DNA from: Nocardioides sediminis
GTDB taxonomy: Bacteria; Actinomycetota; Actinomycetes; Propionibacteriales; Nocardioidaceae
Assembly: GCF_003047295.1 (NCBI RefSeq)
Contig: NZ_PZYZ01000001.1
Span: 868,001-932,000, forward strand
DNA: 64,000 nt
Reading direction: 5' to 3'
Part shown: positions 34,468-43,423 of the stretch, one piece after another
Numbering within the stretch: position 1 is the first letter of the stretch
Layout of the letters: the number at the start of each line of letters is the position of its first letter
The notes under the pieces: model-generated
Seen by the model: the letters and a program-made list of their open reading frames with translations, nothing else
Told to the model about the DNA's origin: nothing
The model's database searches: none
Position numbers and translations under genes: made by a program

Positions 34468-34480
34468 TGAACGGCGTTCA
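34468..34480. promoter_or_regulatory. BioQ-type operator, copy 2
   Basis: TGAAC-GGC-GTTCA, a perfect palindrome, starting 15 bases after copy 1. A TAGGGT at 34484-34489 next to it could be the -10 of the regulator gene. Confidence 0.8.
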
Positions 34481-34534
34481 GGTTAGGGTGGCCGACCTGT
34501 CACGTCAACGCGGTCTCACGAGGGGGAGCGTCCA

Positions 34535-35113
34535 GTGCGACACCACCGGGACGACATCGTCGAGCGCGCGGTCCGGGTGCTCGACGACCACGGGCTCGCC
34601 TCGCTGACCATGCGCCGGCTCGGGTCCGAGCTGGGCCTGCAGGCCAGCGCGATCTACCACCACTTCCCGAGCAAGCAGGTCCTGCTGGGCGCCGTCGCCG
34701 ACGAGCTCCTCGCGCGCGGCCGTCGTCCCCGCGCGGCCGGCGCCTGGGACGACCGGCTCGTCGAGGCCTGCTACGAGCTGCGGGACGCGATGCTGGCCTA
34801 CCGCGACGGTGCCGACCTCGTGGCGACGGTCTACGCCTTCGGTCTGGGCGCGCAGGGCCCGGCCGAGGAGCTCGAGGAGATCCTGGCCGACGCCGGCTTC
34901 GACGAGTCCCTGGTCGGGGTCGGGGCCCGGACGCTGCTGCACTTCGTCTTCGGGCACACCTTCGAGGAGCAGACCGCGATGCAGGCGGGGAGCGACGGCG
35001 CCGTCATCGGCGACGCGGCCCTCGACCGCACGGGTGACTTCGACCTCGGGCTGGGTCTCGTGCTGGACGGACTCGCCGTGCACGCGCCGGCCGGCCGGCG
35101 TGTCAGGGGCTGA
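34535..35113 (+). CDS. bioQ: TetR-family repressor of biotin uptake, BioQ-like
   Basis: 192 aa, GTG start. HTH: RHHRDDIVERAVRVLDDHGLASLTMRRLGSELGLQASAIYHHFPSKQVLLGAVADELL, followed by a TetR_C ligand domain with LHFVFGHTFEEQT. Divergent from bioYMN with two TGAAC-N3-GTTCA type sites between, matching BioQ of Corynebacterium and Mycobacterium. It probably represses bioYMN and itself. How the biotin state is sensed is not visible. Confidence 0.85.
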   Translation: MRHHRDDIVERAVRVLDDHGLASLTMRRLGSELGLQASAIYHHFPSKQVLLGAVADELLARGRRPRAAGAWDDRLVEACYELRDAMLAYRDGADLVATVYAFGLGAQGPAEELEEILADAGFDESLVGVGARTLLHFVFGHTFEEQTAMQAGSDGAVIGDAALDRTGDFDLGLGLVLDGLAVHAPAGRRVRG

Positions 35114-35137
35114 CGAGCACACCCGAGGCCGGGACCG

Positions 35138-35725
35138 TCAGCGGGCCGCCTCCAGGTCGAGGTAGCGGATCGGGCGCCGGGCGTCGTCGAGCCCACCGCC
35201 GGCGCGGCGGACCTCGATGTGCAGGTGGCACCCGTCGGGGGCGGCGGAGTCGGACGCCCGCGCGATCAGCTGTCCGCGCCGCACCCGGTCGCCGGGAGCG
35301 ACGTGCACGCGCACCGCGTGCGCCACGAGGAAGTCGACGCCGAGCCGCCGGTTGCGGATCAGCAGCGGCCGCACGCCGTACGCCGGTCCGAGCGCGGCGC
35401 TCGAGACCACCGTGCCCGCGCGCCCGGCGAAGAGCCTGGTCCCACAGGGCATCGCGTAGTCGACGCCGTGGTGGAAGCCGTTGCCGTCGCGGCACCGCGG
35501 GTCGGGTGAGTAGTACGACGCCCGCGTGCAGCCGTAGCCGATCATGGTGCGGTGGGCGCCCCGCCACCAGGGCGAGGTGTACGCCGTGGTGTCGCGGCTG
35601 TAGAACACCCACCGCGGGTCGTCGGCCCCGGCGGGCGGCGACCAGGCGACGAGCAGCGGCACGGCCAGGAGCACTGCCGGCAAGGGAGCCAGCAGCCGGG
35701 CCGCGAGTCGGGCGGGACGGCGCAT
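35138..35725 (-). CDS. Secreted M23 (LytM) family metallopeptidase
   Basis: 195 aa. Signal peptide (MRRPARLAARLLAPLPAVLLAVPLL, cleavage near AGADD). The M23 zinc site is HHGVDYAMPCG (H-x3-D) with HLHIEVRRAG (HxH) near residue 165. It would cleave peptidoglycan cross-links outside the cell. The ATG has GAGGG about 5 bases upstream. Two pairs of cysteines (GYGCTRAS/DPRCRDG) suggest a disulfide. Confidence 0.9.
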   Translation of the reverse strand: MRRPARLAARLLAPLPAVLLAVPLLVAWSPPAGADDPRWVFYSRDTTAYTSPWWRGAHRTMIGYGCTRASYYSPDPRCRDGNGFHHGVDYAMPCGTRLFAGRAGTVVSSAALGPAYGVRPLLIRNRRLGVDFLVAHAVRVHVAPGDRVRRGQLIARASDSAAPDGCHLHIEVRRAGGGLDDARRPIRYLDLEAAR

Positions 35726-35771
35726 CACGTCCCTCACGCTAGCCGCGGGTCCGCCCAGTAGTCTCGGGCGG

Positions 35772-36413
35772 GTGATCGCGTCCCATGCCCACCGCTTCAT
35801 CTTCCTCAAGACCCGCAAGACGGCGGGCACCAGCGTGGAGATCGCGCTCTCGAAGGTCTGCGGCCCCGACGACGTGATCACGCTCATCAGCCCCGAGGAC
35901 GAGGAGCTCCGGGCGGCCGCCGGCGGGCGCAGCCCGCAGAACTTCCAGTCGCCGCCGCTCCCGCGCAAGGCGTTCAACCACATGAGCGCCCGCCTCGCCC
36001 GCGACGCCGTCGGCCCCGACGCCTGGCGCAGCTACTACAAGTTCGCCATCGAGCGGAACCCGTGGGACGCGGTCGTGTCCCTCTACTACTGGAAGTACAA
36101 GGACCGCGAGCAGCTCCCCGACTTCGACACCTACGTCTCGGAGGAGTGGATCGAGCAGCTCGCCAACAACCGCCGGATGTACCGCATCCGCGGGCGTCTC
36201 GCCGTCGACCGGGTGCTGCGCTACGAGCACCTCGACACCGAGCTGTCGGAGGTCTGGCACCGCCTCGGCCTTCCCGGCGAGCCGGACCTGCCGCGCGCCA
36301 AGGGCCACGCGCGTCCGGCCGGTCACTACCGCGAGCTCTACTCCGACGCGTCGCGCAAGCGGGTGGAGGTCGTGTTCGCCGACGCGATCGAGGCCTTCGG
36401 CTACGAGTTCTGA
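35772..36413 (+). CDS. Sulfotransferase-family protein
   Basis: 213 aa, GTG start. HRFIFLKTRKTAGTSVEIALS is the PAPS 5'-phosphosulfate loop, and KFAIERNPWDAVVSLYYWKY is the 3'-phosphate-binding stretch of carbohydrate-type sulfotransferases. GHYRELYSDASRKRVEVVFADAIEAFGYEF is the usual C-terminus. The acceptor is unknown; no glycosyltransferase or PAPS gene is nearby. Divergent from the M23 gene by 46 bases and overlapping the next gene tail to tail by 13 bases. Confidence 0.88.
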   Translation: MIASHAHRFIFLKTRKTAGTSVEIALSKVCGPDDVITLISPEDEELRAAAGGRSPQNFQSPPLPRKAFNHMSARLARDAVGPDAWRSYYKFAIERNPWDAVVSLYYWKYKDREQLPDFDTYVSEEWIEQLANNRRMYRIRGRLAVDRVLRYEHLDTELSEVWHRLGLPGEPDLPRAKGHARPAGHYRELYSDASRKRVEVVFADAIEAFGYEF

Positions 36414-37270
36414 GGGACCGTCCGCGCCACCTCGAGGAGTCGCTCGCACTCCTCGACGAGGCGTCGGCGCAACGGTGCTCCACGCTCGGCGAACGCCCGC
36501 TGCTCGCGCACGTAGGCCGCCTTGCCCGCGGGCGTCTCGATGCGCACCGGATCGAAGCCCAGCGCCGCCAGGTCGTACGGCGCCGCCCGCATGTCCAGCT
36601 CGCGGATGTCCCGCGCGAGCTCGAAGCAGTCCGCGACCAGGTCCGAGCTGATCATCGGCGTCAGCCGGAACGCGTGCTTGTAGAGGTCCATCCCGGCGTG
36701 CAGGCACCCCGGCTGCTCGTACGACGCACGGTCGTCGCGCCCGGGCTGCAGCGCGTTGAGCGGTCGGGCCGGCCCGGTGAAGAAGCGGAAGGCGTCGAAG
36801 TGCGAGCACGCGATGCGGTGGGACTCCACCACGGCGTCGGTGCCCGACGGGCCGAGCCGCAGGTCCCAGTCGTTGTGCCGGACCTCGTCGGGGGACTGGC
36901 GGTAGACCATCGCCCACTCGTGGAGCCCGAAGCAGCCCGTGTGCGCGGGCCGCGACTCGGTCGCCCGCAGCAGGTTGGCGAGCCCCCGCAGCAGCGTGGC
37001 CTGCGAGGCGACGTACGCGTCGGTCACCGCGCCGGCGTCGTAGCCGCGCAGCCCGTCGTACTCGGGGGCGTCGGCCAGCCGGACGCCGTACCCGGGGTGC
37101 CAGCGCCGCAGCTGCGCGGGCCGCTGGGAGTAGTAGGTGAAGAGGAAGTCGTGCACGGGGTGCTTCACCCCGTCGGCGCGCCGTGACAGGTGGGGACGCA
37201 GGTGGGCGTCCACCCGGGCCGCGTGGGCCTCGGCGCGGACCCGCCACGTCTCCCGGTCCACGATCTGCAC
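36401..37270 (-). CDS. Conserved actinobacterial protein of unknown function
   Basis: 289 aa, cytoplasmic. Distinctive blocks: KHPVHDFLFTYYSQRPAQLRRWHPGYGV, GCFGLHEWAMVYRQSPDEVRHNDWDLRLG, CSHFDAFRFFTGPARPLNALQPGRDD, and YEQPGCLHAGMDLYKHAFRL. These His/Cys/Asp-rich motifs look like an active site or metal site. I recall relatives carrying a 3-methyladenine DNA glycosylase label, but no helix-hairpin-helix or other glycosylase motif is visible, so I do not adopt it. Overlaps the sulfotransferase gene end. Confidence 0.75.
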   Translation of the reverse strand: MQIVDRETWRVRAEAHAARVDAHLRPHLSRRADGVKHPVHDFLFTYYSQRPAQLRRWHPGYGVRLADAPEYDGLRGYDAGAVTDAYVASQATLLRGLANLLRATESRPAHTGCFGLHEWAMVYRQSPDEVRHNDWDLRLGPSGTDAVVESHRIACSHFDAFRFFTGPARPLNALQPGRDDRASYEQPGCLHAGMDLYKHAFRLTPMISSDLVADCFELARDIRELDMRAAPYDLAALGFDPVRIETPAGKAAYVREQRAFAERGAPLRRRLVEECERLLEVARTVPQNS

Positions 37271-37338
37271 GCGGGACAGGGTAGGTCGCGCGGTGCCACA
37301 CTGGGGAACCCACGGGTGGACCCGCTGCGGGAGGCACG

Positions 37339-38718
37339 ATGACGGGGACGACGTCCGGGCAGGACCGACCCGAGCTGGCGCGCGCGCACGCGCTCGCCCT
37401 GGAGTGGCTCGCGTCCCTCGACGACCGGGCCGTCCCGCCGGCCGCCACCGTGGAGCAGGTGACCGAGGCCCTCGGCACCGACCTCCCGGAGGGGCCGACG
37501 GACCCGGTGGAGGTCGTCGAGCACCTGGCCCGGGCCTGCGAGCCGGGTCTGGTGGCCACGCCGTCCGGCCGCTTCTACGGGTTCGTCATCGGCGGCACCC
37601 ACCCGGCCGCGCTCGCCGCCGACTGGCTGGTCAGCGCCTGGGACCAGAACGCCGGGCTGCGCGCCCTCACCCCCGCCCACAGCGCCGTCGAGGACGTCGC
37701 CGAGGCATGGGTGCTCGACCTGCTCGGACTCCCGCCCGAGAGCGCCGTCGGGTTCGTCACCGGCGGCACGATGGCCAACTTCACCTGCCTGGCCGCGGCC
37801 CGCGACGAGGTGCTCCGGCGTGCCGGCTGGGACGTCGCCGGGCGGGGGCTGGTCGGGTCGCCCGGCGTCCGGGTCGTGGCGGGGGAGGAGCGGCACGACA
37901 CCGTGGACCTCGCGCTGCGCTACCTCGGCCTCGGCGCGCCCGAGACGGTCGCGGCCGACGGGCAGGGGCGCCTCGACCCGGCCGCCCTGCGTGACGCGCT
38001 CGCGCAGCACGACGGCGGCCCCCTGGTCGTGGTGCTCCAGGCGGGCAACGTCCACTCCGGGGCGTTCGACCCGTTCAGCGAGGCGATCGAGGTCGCCCAC
38101 GCCCACGGCGCCTGGGTGCACGTCGACGGGGCCTTCGGACTCTTCGCGGCCGCGTCGCCGACGTACCGCCACCTCGTCGACGGCGTCACGGGCGCCGACT
38201 CGTGGGCGACCGACGCCCACAAGACCCTCAACGTCCCCTACGACTGCGGACTGGCCGTCGTGCGCGAGCGCGCCGCACTGCGGGCCGCGATGGGCATGCA
38301 CGGCGACTACCTCATCCTCGACGAGGCCGGCGAGCCCTTCGACAAGGTGCCCGAGATCAGTCGTCGCGGGCGCGCGTTCACGGTGTGGGCCGTGCTCCGC
38401 GCCCTGGGCCGGAGCGGTGTCGCCGACCTCGTCGACCGGATGGCCGGCCACGCGGCCGCGTTCGCCCGCGGCATCGAGGCGATCGACGGCGCCGAGGTGC
38501 TCAACGACGTCGTCTTCACCCAGGTGTGCGCGGCCTTCGGCAGCGACGAGAGGACCCGCGACGTCGTCCGGGGCATGCTCGCCGACGGCACCGCCTGGAT
38601 GACCGGTTCGCGCTGGCACGGGCGCGCCGTGCTGCGCGTCTCGGTCAGCAACTGGTCGACCACCGAGACCGACGTCGAGCGCAGCCTCGCCGCCCTGCGG
38701 GCGGTGGCGGGCCGATAG
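37339..38718 (+). CDS. PLP-dependent group II decarboxylase-like enzyme
   Basis: 459 aa, fold-type I. GFVTGGTMANFTCLAAARDEVL, VVLQAGNVHSGAFDP, HVDGAFGLFAAASP, and the Schiff-base lysine in SWATDAHKTLNVPYDCG. It resembles the aromatic-L-amino-acid/tyrosine decarboxylase and related aldolase-like group. Substrate not readable. Ten bases after it an FAH-family enzyme starts, suggesting a small catabolic operon that then leads into gltX. Confidence 0.88.
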   Translation: MTGTTSGQDRPELARAHALALEWLASLDDRAVPPAATVEQVTEALGTDLPEGPTDPVEVVEHLARACEPGLVATPSGRFYGFVIGGTHPAALAADWLVSAWDQNAGLRALTPAHSAVEDVAEAWVLDLLGLPPESAVGFVTGGTMANFTCLAAARDEVLRRAGWDVAGRGLVGSPGVRVVAGEERHDTVDLALRYLGLGAPETVAADGQGRLDPAALRDALAQHDGGPLVVVLQAGNVHSGAFDPFSEAIEVAHAHGAWVHVDGAFGLFAAASPTYRHLVDGVTGADSWATDAHKTLNVPYDCGLAVVRERAALRAAMGMHGDYLILDEAGEPFDKVPEISRRGRAFTVWAVLRALGRSGVADLVDRMAGHAAAFARGIEAIDGAEVLNDVVFTQVCAAFGSDERTRDVVRGMLADGTAWMTGSRWHGRAVLRVSVSNWSTTETDVERSLAALRAVAGR

Positions 38719-38728
38719 GGTCGGCGTC

Positions 38729-39538
38729 GTGCGCATCGCCAGATTCACCACCGGAGACGAACCCATGTACGGCGTCGTGACGGGGGAGGTGGACGAGCAC
38801 GGCCAGCCCGCCGACGACACCGTCGTGGTGGCCCTCGCCGGTGACCCCCTCTACGTCGGCGTCAAGCTGCTGGACCAGGAGCACCGGCTCGAGGACGTCC
38901 GCCTGCTGGCGCCCGTGCTGCCCCGCAGCAAGGTGATCGGCATCGGCCGCAACTACGCGGCCCACGCCGCCGAGCTGGGTCACGACCTGCCCAGCGAGCC
39001 GCTGATGTTCCTCAAGCCCAACACCAGCGTCGTCGGCCCGGGCGACCCGATCTTCTACCCGCGCCAGACCCGGGACCTGCACTACGAGGGCGAGCTCGCG
39101 GTCGTGATCGGCCGCATCTGCCGCGACGTGCCGCCGGAGCAGGCCACGGACGTCATCTACGGCTACACCGTCGCCAACGACGTCACCGCCCGCGACCTGC
39201 AGAAGAGCGACGTGCAGTTCACCCGTGCCAAGGGCTTCGACTCCTTCTGCCCGCTCGGTCCGTGGATCGAGACCGACCTGGACCCCCAGGCCTTCGTCGA
39301 CGGCGTCCGCGTGCAGACGCACCTCAACGGCGACGTGCGCCAGGACGGCACCACGGCCGACCTGATCTTCGACATCCCCACGCTGGTCGCGCACGTGTCC
39401 AGCGTCATGACGCTGCTCCCGGGCGACGTCATCCTCACCGGCACCCCCGAGGGTGTCGGCCCCATGGAGGTCGGCGACGAGGTCGAGGTCTCGATCGCCG
39501 GCATCGGAACCCTCGTCAACAAGGTGGCCCAGCGTTGA
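38729..39538 (+). CDS. Fumarylacetoacetate hydrolase-family protein
   Basis: 269 aa, GTG start. VIGIGRNYAAHAAELG, LMFLKPNTSVVGPGDPI, HYEGELAVVIGR (metal-binding Glu), GYTVANDVTARDLQ and ILTGTPEGVGPMEVGDEVEV are the FAH C-terminal-domain motifs. Members hydrolyse acylpyruvates or isomerise homoprotocatechuate products. The gltX TTG start overlaps its stop (TTGA), an arrangement common in actinobacteria. Confidence 0.92.
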   Translation: MRIARFTTGDEPMYGVVTGEVDEHGQPADDTVVVALAGDPLYVGVKLLDQEHRLEDVRLLAPVLPRSKVIGIGRNYAAHAAELGHDLPSEPLMFLKPNTSVVGPGDPIFYPRQTRDLHYEGELAVVIGRICRDVPPEQATDVIYGYTVANDVTARDLQKSDVQFTRAKGFDSFCPLGPWIETDLDPQAFVDGVRVQTHLNGDVRQDGTTADLIFDIPTLVAHVSSVMTLLPGDVILTGTPEGVGPMEVGDEVEVSIAGIGTLVNKVAQR

Positions 39539-41016
39539 GCAGCACCCAGCCCGTCCGACCCGTCCGTGTCCGCATGGCTCCGTCCCCGACCGGCAGCCCC
39601 CACGTCGGCCTCGCCCGCACGGCCCTCTACAACTGGGCGTTCGCGCGCCACCACCAGCGCCACGGCGCCGGCGGCACCTTCGTGTTCCGCATCGAGGACA
39701 CCGACAAGGAGCGCAACACCGAGGAGTCCTACGAGTCGCTGATCGACCTGATGCAGTGGCTCGGCCTGACCTGGGACGAGGGGGTCGTGGTCGGGGGCCC
39801 CTACGGTCCCTACCGCCAGTCCGAGCGCTCGGAGATCTACGCCGACGTGCTCGCGCGCCTGCACGAGTCGTCGTACACCTATGACTGCTACTGCACCACC
39901 GACGAGGTCACCGCGCGGCGCAAGGCCGCCGGCTCCAAGGTGATGGGGTACGACGGGTTCTGCCGCGAGCTGACCGACGAGCAGGTCGCGTCCTTCCGCG
40001 CCGAGGGCCGCGAGCCGGTCGTCCGGTTCCGGATGCCCGACGGCGAGGTCACCTTCACCGACCTGGTGCGCGGGGACATCACCTTCCAGACCGAGCACGT
40101 GCCCGACTACGCGCTGGCGCGCGCCAACGGCGACCCGCTCTACACGCTGACCGCCCCGGTCGACGACGCGACGATGCGGATCACTCACGTCCTGCGCGGC
40201 GAGGACCTGCTCTCCAGCACCCCGCGCCAGATCGCGCTCTTCGAGGCGTTCAAGGCGATCGGCCTGGCCGAGGAGACCCCGCAGTACGGCCACCTGCCCT
40301 ACGTCATGGGCCAGGGCAACAAGAAGCTCTCCAAGCGCGACCCCGAGGCGCACATGGAGCTCTACCGCGAGCAGGGCTTCCTGCCCGAGGGGCTGCTCAA
40401 CTACCTCGCGCTGCTCGGCTGGGCGATCGCGGCCGACCGCGACGTCTTCACCCTCGACGAGATGGTCGACGCGTTCGACCTCGCGGACGTCAACCCCAAC
40501 CCGGCGCGCTTCGACCTCAAGAAGGCCGAGGCCATCAACGCCTCGCAGATGCGGCTGCTGCCGCTCGACGAGATCACCGAGCGCTGCCTGCCGTTCCTGG
40601 CGAGGGCGGGCGTCCTCAACCCGACCGACCTGCCCGACCGGCAGCTGCTCGACCAGGCGATGCCGCTGGTGGGCGAGCGCATCAACAAGCTCACCGAGGT
40701 CGTGGACATGCTCGCCTTCCTCTTCGTCGACGAGGCGGACTTCGTCCGCACCGACGACATCGACGACGCGGGTCGTGAGGTCGTCGGAGCGGCGTACGAC
40801 GCCCTGTCCGCCATCGCGCACTGGAGCACCGCCGAGATCGACGAGGCCCTGCGCAAGGCGCTGGTCGAGGAGCGAGGGCTCAAGCCGCGGCACGCGTTCG
40901 GTCCCGTGCGCATCGCCGCGACGGGCCGCAAGATCAGCCCGCCGCTCTTCGAGTCCCTCGAGCTGCTGGGCCGCGACCGCTCGCTGGCCCGCCTGCGCGA
41001 CGCGATGGCGACCTGA
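39535..41016 (+). CDS. gltX: Glutamyl-tRNA synthetase
   Basis: 493 aa. The HIGH motif appears as APSPTGSPHVGLARTALYNW and the KMSKS motif as NKKLSKRDPEAH. The start is TTG at 39535, overlapping the FAH stop, with AAGGTGG about 8 bases upstream; the product begins SSTQPVRPVRVRMAPSPTG. Fittingly, tRNA-Gln and tRNA-Glu genes lie 1 kb downstream. In actinobacteria lacking GlnRS this enzyme charges tRNA-Glu, and in most also tRNA-Gln (then amidated). Confidence 0.96.
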   Translation: MSSTQPVRPVRVRMAPSPTGSPHVGLARTALYNWAFARHHQRHGAGGTFVFRIEDTDKERNTEESYESLIDLMQWLGLTWDEGVVVGGPYGPYRQSERSEIYADVLARLHESSYTYDCYCTTDEVTARRKAAGSKVMGYDGFCRELTDEQVASFRAEGREPVVRFRMPDGEVTFTDLVRGDITFQTEHVPDYALARANGDPLYTLTAPVDDATMRITHVLRGEDLLSSTPRQIALFEAFKAIGLAEETPQYGHLPYVMGQGNKKLSKRDPEAHMELYREQGFLPEGLLNYLALLGWAIAADRDVFTLDEMVDAFDLADVNPNPARFDLKKAEAINASQMRLLPLDEITERCLPFLARAGVLNPTDLPDRQLLDQAMPLVGERINKLTEVVDMLAFLFVDEADFVRTDDIDDAGREVVGAAYDALSAIAHWSTAEIDEALRKALVEERGLKPRHAFGPVRIAATGRKISPPLFESLELLGRDRSLARLRDAMAT

Positions 41017-41024
41017 CCCCACCC

Positions 41025-41990
41025 ATGTCCGAGCAGCTCCCGGCCCCGGAGCCCCCGCCGAGGCTGGAGTACCACCTCGTCCACCGGCTCGGCCGTCGCG
41101 GAGCGTGGCGGCCGGTGCTGGGCGTGGTCCTGCTCACGATCGGGGTCTTCGCGGTCGCGCCGTTCCTCTGGCAGCTCCCGTACGTCGCGTGGCTGCTGGC
41201 CACCGGCGAGCCCGTGGGGGCGGGCATGGACCGTCTCCTGGACCTGGACGACCCGACACCGCTGACGCTGGCCTACGTCAACCTGATCCTGGCGACGGCG
41301 ATCCCCCTCACCTGGCTGCTGACGCGTTGGCTGCACGGCCTGCGGCCGGGCTTGCTCTCGTCGGTGGCCGGGCGCATCCGGTGGCGCTTCCTGCTGGCAT
41401 GTCTCGGCGTCTCGGTGGTGGCGCTGGTGGCCACGGTGCTCGTCAGCGCCTTCGTGCCCCAGCAGGGCGGCACCGAGATGGCCACCGAGCCCAACGACTT
41501 CACTCGGACCACGCGGGACTTCCTGATCGTGATCCTGCTGCTCACCCCCCTCCAGGCGGCGGGGGAGGAGTTCGCCTTCCGCGGCTACCTGCAGCAGGCC
41601 TTCGGCGGGCTGTTCGGCAGCCGGGCCTTCGCCGTCGGATTCTCTGCCCTCCTCTTCGCCATCGCCCACGGGCTGGGGCAGAGCTGGCCCGTCTTCATCG
41701 ACCGGCTGGCGTTCGGGATCGTGGCGGGCGCGCTCGTGATCCTCACCGGCGGGCTGGAGGCCGGCATCGCGATGCACGTGCTCAACAACTTCCTGGCCTA
41801 CGGCCTGGCCCTGGCCTTCACCGACATGGCGAGCACGCTCAACCCCACGGGCGGGTCCTGGTGGAGCCTGCCCGGCACGCTCACCCAGTCGCTCGTCTAC
41901 CTCGTGCTCGCGACCTGGATGGCGCGTCGGAGAGGGCTCTCTAGCGCCGTCGACGGGGGCGTTTTGGAGGGCCCCGGAGGCCGCGTGTAG
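41025..41990 (+). CDS. CPBP-family intramembrane metalloprotease
   Basis: 321 aa, about eight membrane segments. The three Abi/CPBP motifs are present: AAGEEFAFRGYLQQ (EExxxR), FSALLFAIAHGLGQSW (FxxxH) and AMHVLNNFLAYG (HxxxN). Related to Rce1 prenyl proteases. Substrate unknown. Starts 9 bases after gltX. The promoter of the tRNA genes overlaps its stop codon. Confidence 0.9.
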   Translation: MSEQLPAPEPPPRLEYHLVHRLGRRGAWRPVLGVVLLTIGVFAVAPFLWQLPYVAWLLATGEPVGAGMDRLLDLDDPTPLTLAYVNLILATAIPLTWLLTRWLHGLRPGLLSSVAGRIRWRFLLACLGVSVVALVATVLVSAFVPQQGGTEMATEPNDFTRTTRDFLIVILLLTPLQAAGEEFAFRGYLQQAFGGLFGSRAFAVGFSALLFAIAHGLGQSWPVFIDRLAFGIVAGALVILTGGLEAGIAMHVLNNFLAYGLALAFTDMASTLNPTGGSWWSLPGTLTQSLVYLVLATWMARRRGLSSAVDGGVLEGPGGRV

Positions 41991-41993
41991 AGT
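41964..41993 (+). promoter_or_regulatory. Probable promoter of the tRNA-Gln/tRNA-Glu genes
   Basis: TTGGAG (41964-41969), 18 bases, TAGAGT (41988-41993), about 44 bases ahead of tRNA-Gln. The -10 overlaps the stop of the protease gene. Confidence 0.5.
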
Positions 41994-42036
41994 TCCTCCT
42001 CGGCTCCTCAGCGCTGGATCAGAGGGGCCGTAGCAG

Positions 42037-42108
42037 TGGGATATGGTGTAATTGGCAGCACGACTGATTCTGGTTCAGTTAGTCAAGGTTCGAGTCCTTG
42101 TATCCCAG
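42037..42108 (+). tRNA. tRNA-Gln (anticodon CTG)
   Basis: A 72-base cloverleaf: acceptor TGGGATA pairs with TATCCCA, discriminator G. The anticodon arm is ACTGA-TTCTGGT-TCAGT with CTG at the anticodon. The T arm is AAGG-TTCGAGT-CCTT. CCA is not encoded. Confidence 0.93.
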
Positions 42109-42197
42109 CGAATCCCGGTCCTCGACCGGGATTTGGTGCGAAACACCAGCCCCGGCTAGAGTTTCGTCCGCTGTGCCAGCCACTGGCTGGAAGCAAT

Positions 42198-42270
42198 GCC
42201 CCCGTTGTGTAGCGGCCTAGCACGTCGCCCTCTCAAGGCGGTAGCGCCGGTTCGAATCCGGTCGGGGGTA
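42198..42270 (+). tRNA. tRNA-Glu (anticodon CTC)
   Basis: A 73-base cloverleaf: acceptor GCCCCCG with CGGGGGT (first pair G-U), discriminator A. The anticodon loop is CTCTCAA between CGCC and GGCG, giving CTC. The T arm is GCCGG-TTCGAAT-CCGGT. It lies 89 bases after tRNA-Gln and is probably co-transcribed with it. Confidence 0.93.
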
Positions 42271-42277
42271 CAGATCA

Positions 42278-42319
42278 CCGAAGGGCCTGTCCGGCAGGGA
42301 TGCCGGGCAGGCCCTTCGG
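42278..42319 (+). terminator. Terminator hairpin after tRNA-Glu
   Basis: CCGAAGGGCCTGTCCGGCA (42278-42296) pairs with TGCCGGGCAGGCCCTTCGG (42301-42319): 18 of 19 Watson-Crick, the other position A opposite G. The loop is GGGA. It begins 8 bases after the tRNA. No T-run follows. Confidence 0.75.
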
Positions 42320-42385
42320 CGTCCCCGGCGAGACGAGCGACGGCCGGATCCCGCGTCTCCCGGGCGAGCCGGCGTCGGGCGCAGC

Positions 42386-43423
42386 TCAGGGCATCTCCCC
42401 GAGGTCGACGCGGTCGCCGATCGTCGTGACGAGGACCACGTTCAGCCCGGCGGGGAGGACCTCCCGCAGGTCCGCGCGCAGCGTGTTGGTCGGCGGCAGG
42501 TCTCCCGGTGTCTTGATCTCGATGACGAAGTCGGGGAGCGCCAGCCCAGCACTCGTGACGCTGGCGTCGGGGACCGAGGCCAGCCACGCCTCGGTGGTGC
42601 TGGTGGCTCGGTGGTCGAGCTGGGTCACGTACAGGCTCACCAGCGAGGTGATGGCCAGCGGGACGCTCACGACTAGGAAGAGGGTCGCCAGCACGACGCG
42701 CGCCCGCCGCGTCGCGCCTCGCGCCCGGCCGCGGGAGGCCTCGGCGTACCCGAGGAAGGCGAAGACGAAGGTCCCGGCCAGGACCAGGGCGATGAGGTTC
42801 GACAAGAACAGCAGCAGCGCGCCCGCCGCCATCAAGCCCGCTCCCTGGCCGATGCAGATGCCGACGACCACCAGCGGTGGCACCAGGGAGATCGAGATGG
42901 CCACTCCCGGCAGCACGGCCGCGATGTCCTTGCGGGCGAGCGCTACCGCCCCGGCCAGGCCGGTCGACGCGGCGGCGATCAGGTCGAAGAGGCCGGGCGT
43001 CACCCTCCCGGTGACCTGGGAGTTGGCACGCAGGTCGTACTCGGCGGGGATCAGCAGCGCGAACAGGACGCCGATCGCCACCACGACCACCGCCCCGGCG
43101 ACGGCGTACCGAAGTGCCTTGGTCCTGCGGTCCCCCTTCACGAGACCGAGGGCCGTGCCCATGATGGGCGTGGACAGCGGAGCGATGATCATCGCCCCGA
43201 TCACGGTGGCCGTGGAGTCGGCCAGCACCCCCGCGCCGGCGATCATCGAGGACAGGGTCAGCAGCGTCCAGTAGGCCGAGAGCTTGGAGCGTGCGTCCCC
43301 TGCCCTCAGGTCGAGGTCGTCGGTGAGGTTGTCGAGCGTTCGGCGCTGGGTCTCAGGTAGGAGCCAGGCTCGCAGGGAATCGATCACGTGCGCATCCGAC
43401 CAGATGCCGGGCGGCTTGACCAT
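42386..43423 (-). CDS. DUF389-family membrane protein
   Basis: 345 aa, about seven membrane segments. An N-terminal cytoplasmic helix (LLPETQRRTLDNLTDDLDLRAGDARSKLSAYW) is followed by MIAGAGVLADSTATVIGAMIIAPLSTPIMG, the DUF389 core, and ALARKDIAAVLPGVAISISLVPPLVVVGI. A C-terminal soluble part resembles a small mixed alpha/beta domain. Function unknown; a transport role has been suggested for the family. ATG 43423 is used; an ATG at 43474 is also possible. Its start faces the ada-alkA gene 127 bases away. Confidence 0.85.
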   Translation of the reverse strand: MVKPPGIWSDAHVIDSLRAWLLPETQRRTLDNLTDDLDLRAGDARSKLSAYWTLLTLSSMIAGAGVLADSTATVIGAMIIAPLSTPIMGTALGLVKGDRRTKALRYAVAGAVVVVAIGVLFALLIPAEYDLRANSQVTGRVTPGLFDLIAAASTGLAGAVALARKDIAAVLPGVAISISLVPPLVVVGICIGQGAGLMAAGALLLFLSNLIALVLAGTFVFAFLGYAEASRGRARGATRRARVVLATLFLVVSVPLAITSLVSLYVTQLDHRATSTTEAWLASVPDASVTSAGLALPDFVIEIKTPGDLPPTNTLRADLREVLPAGLNVVLVTTIGDRVDLGEMP

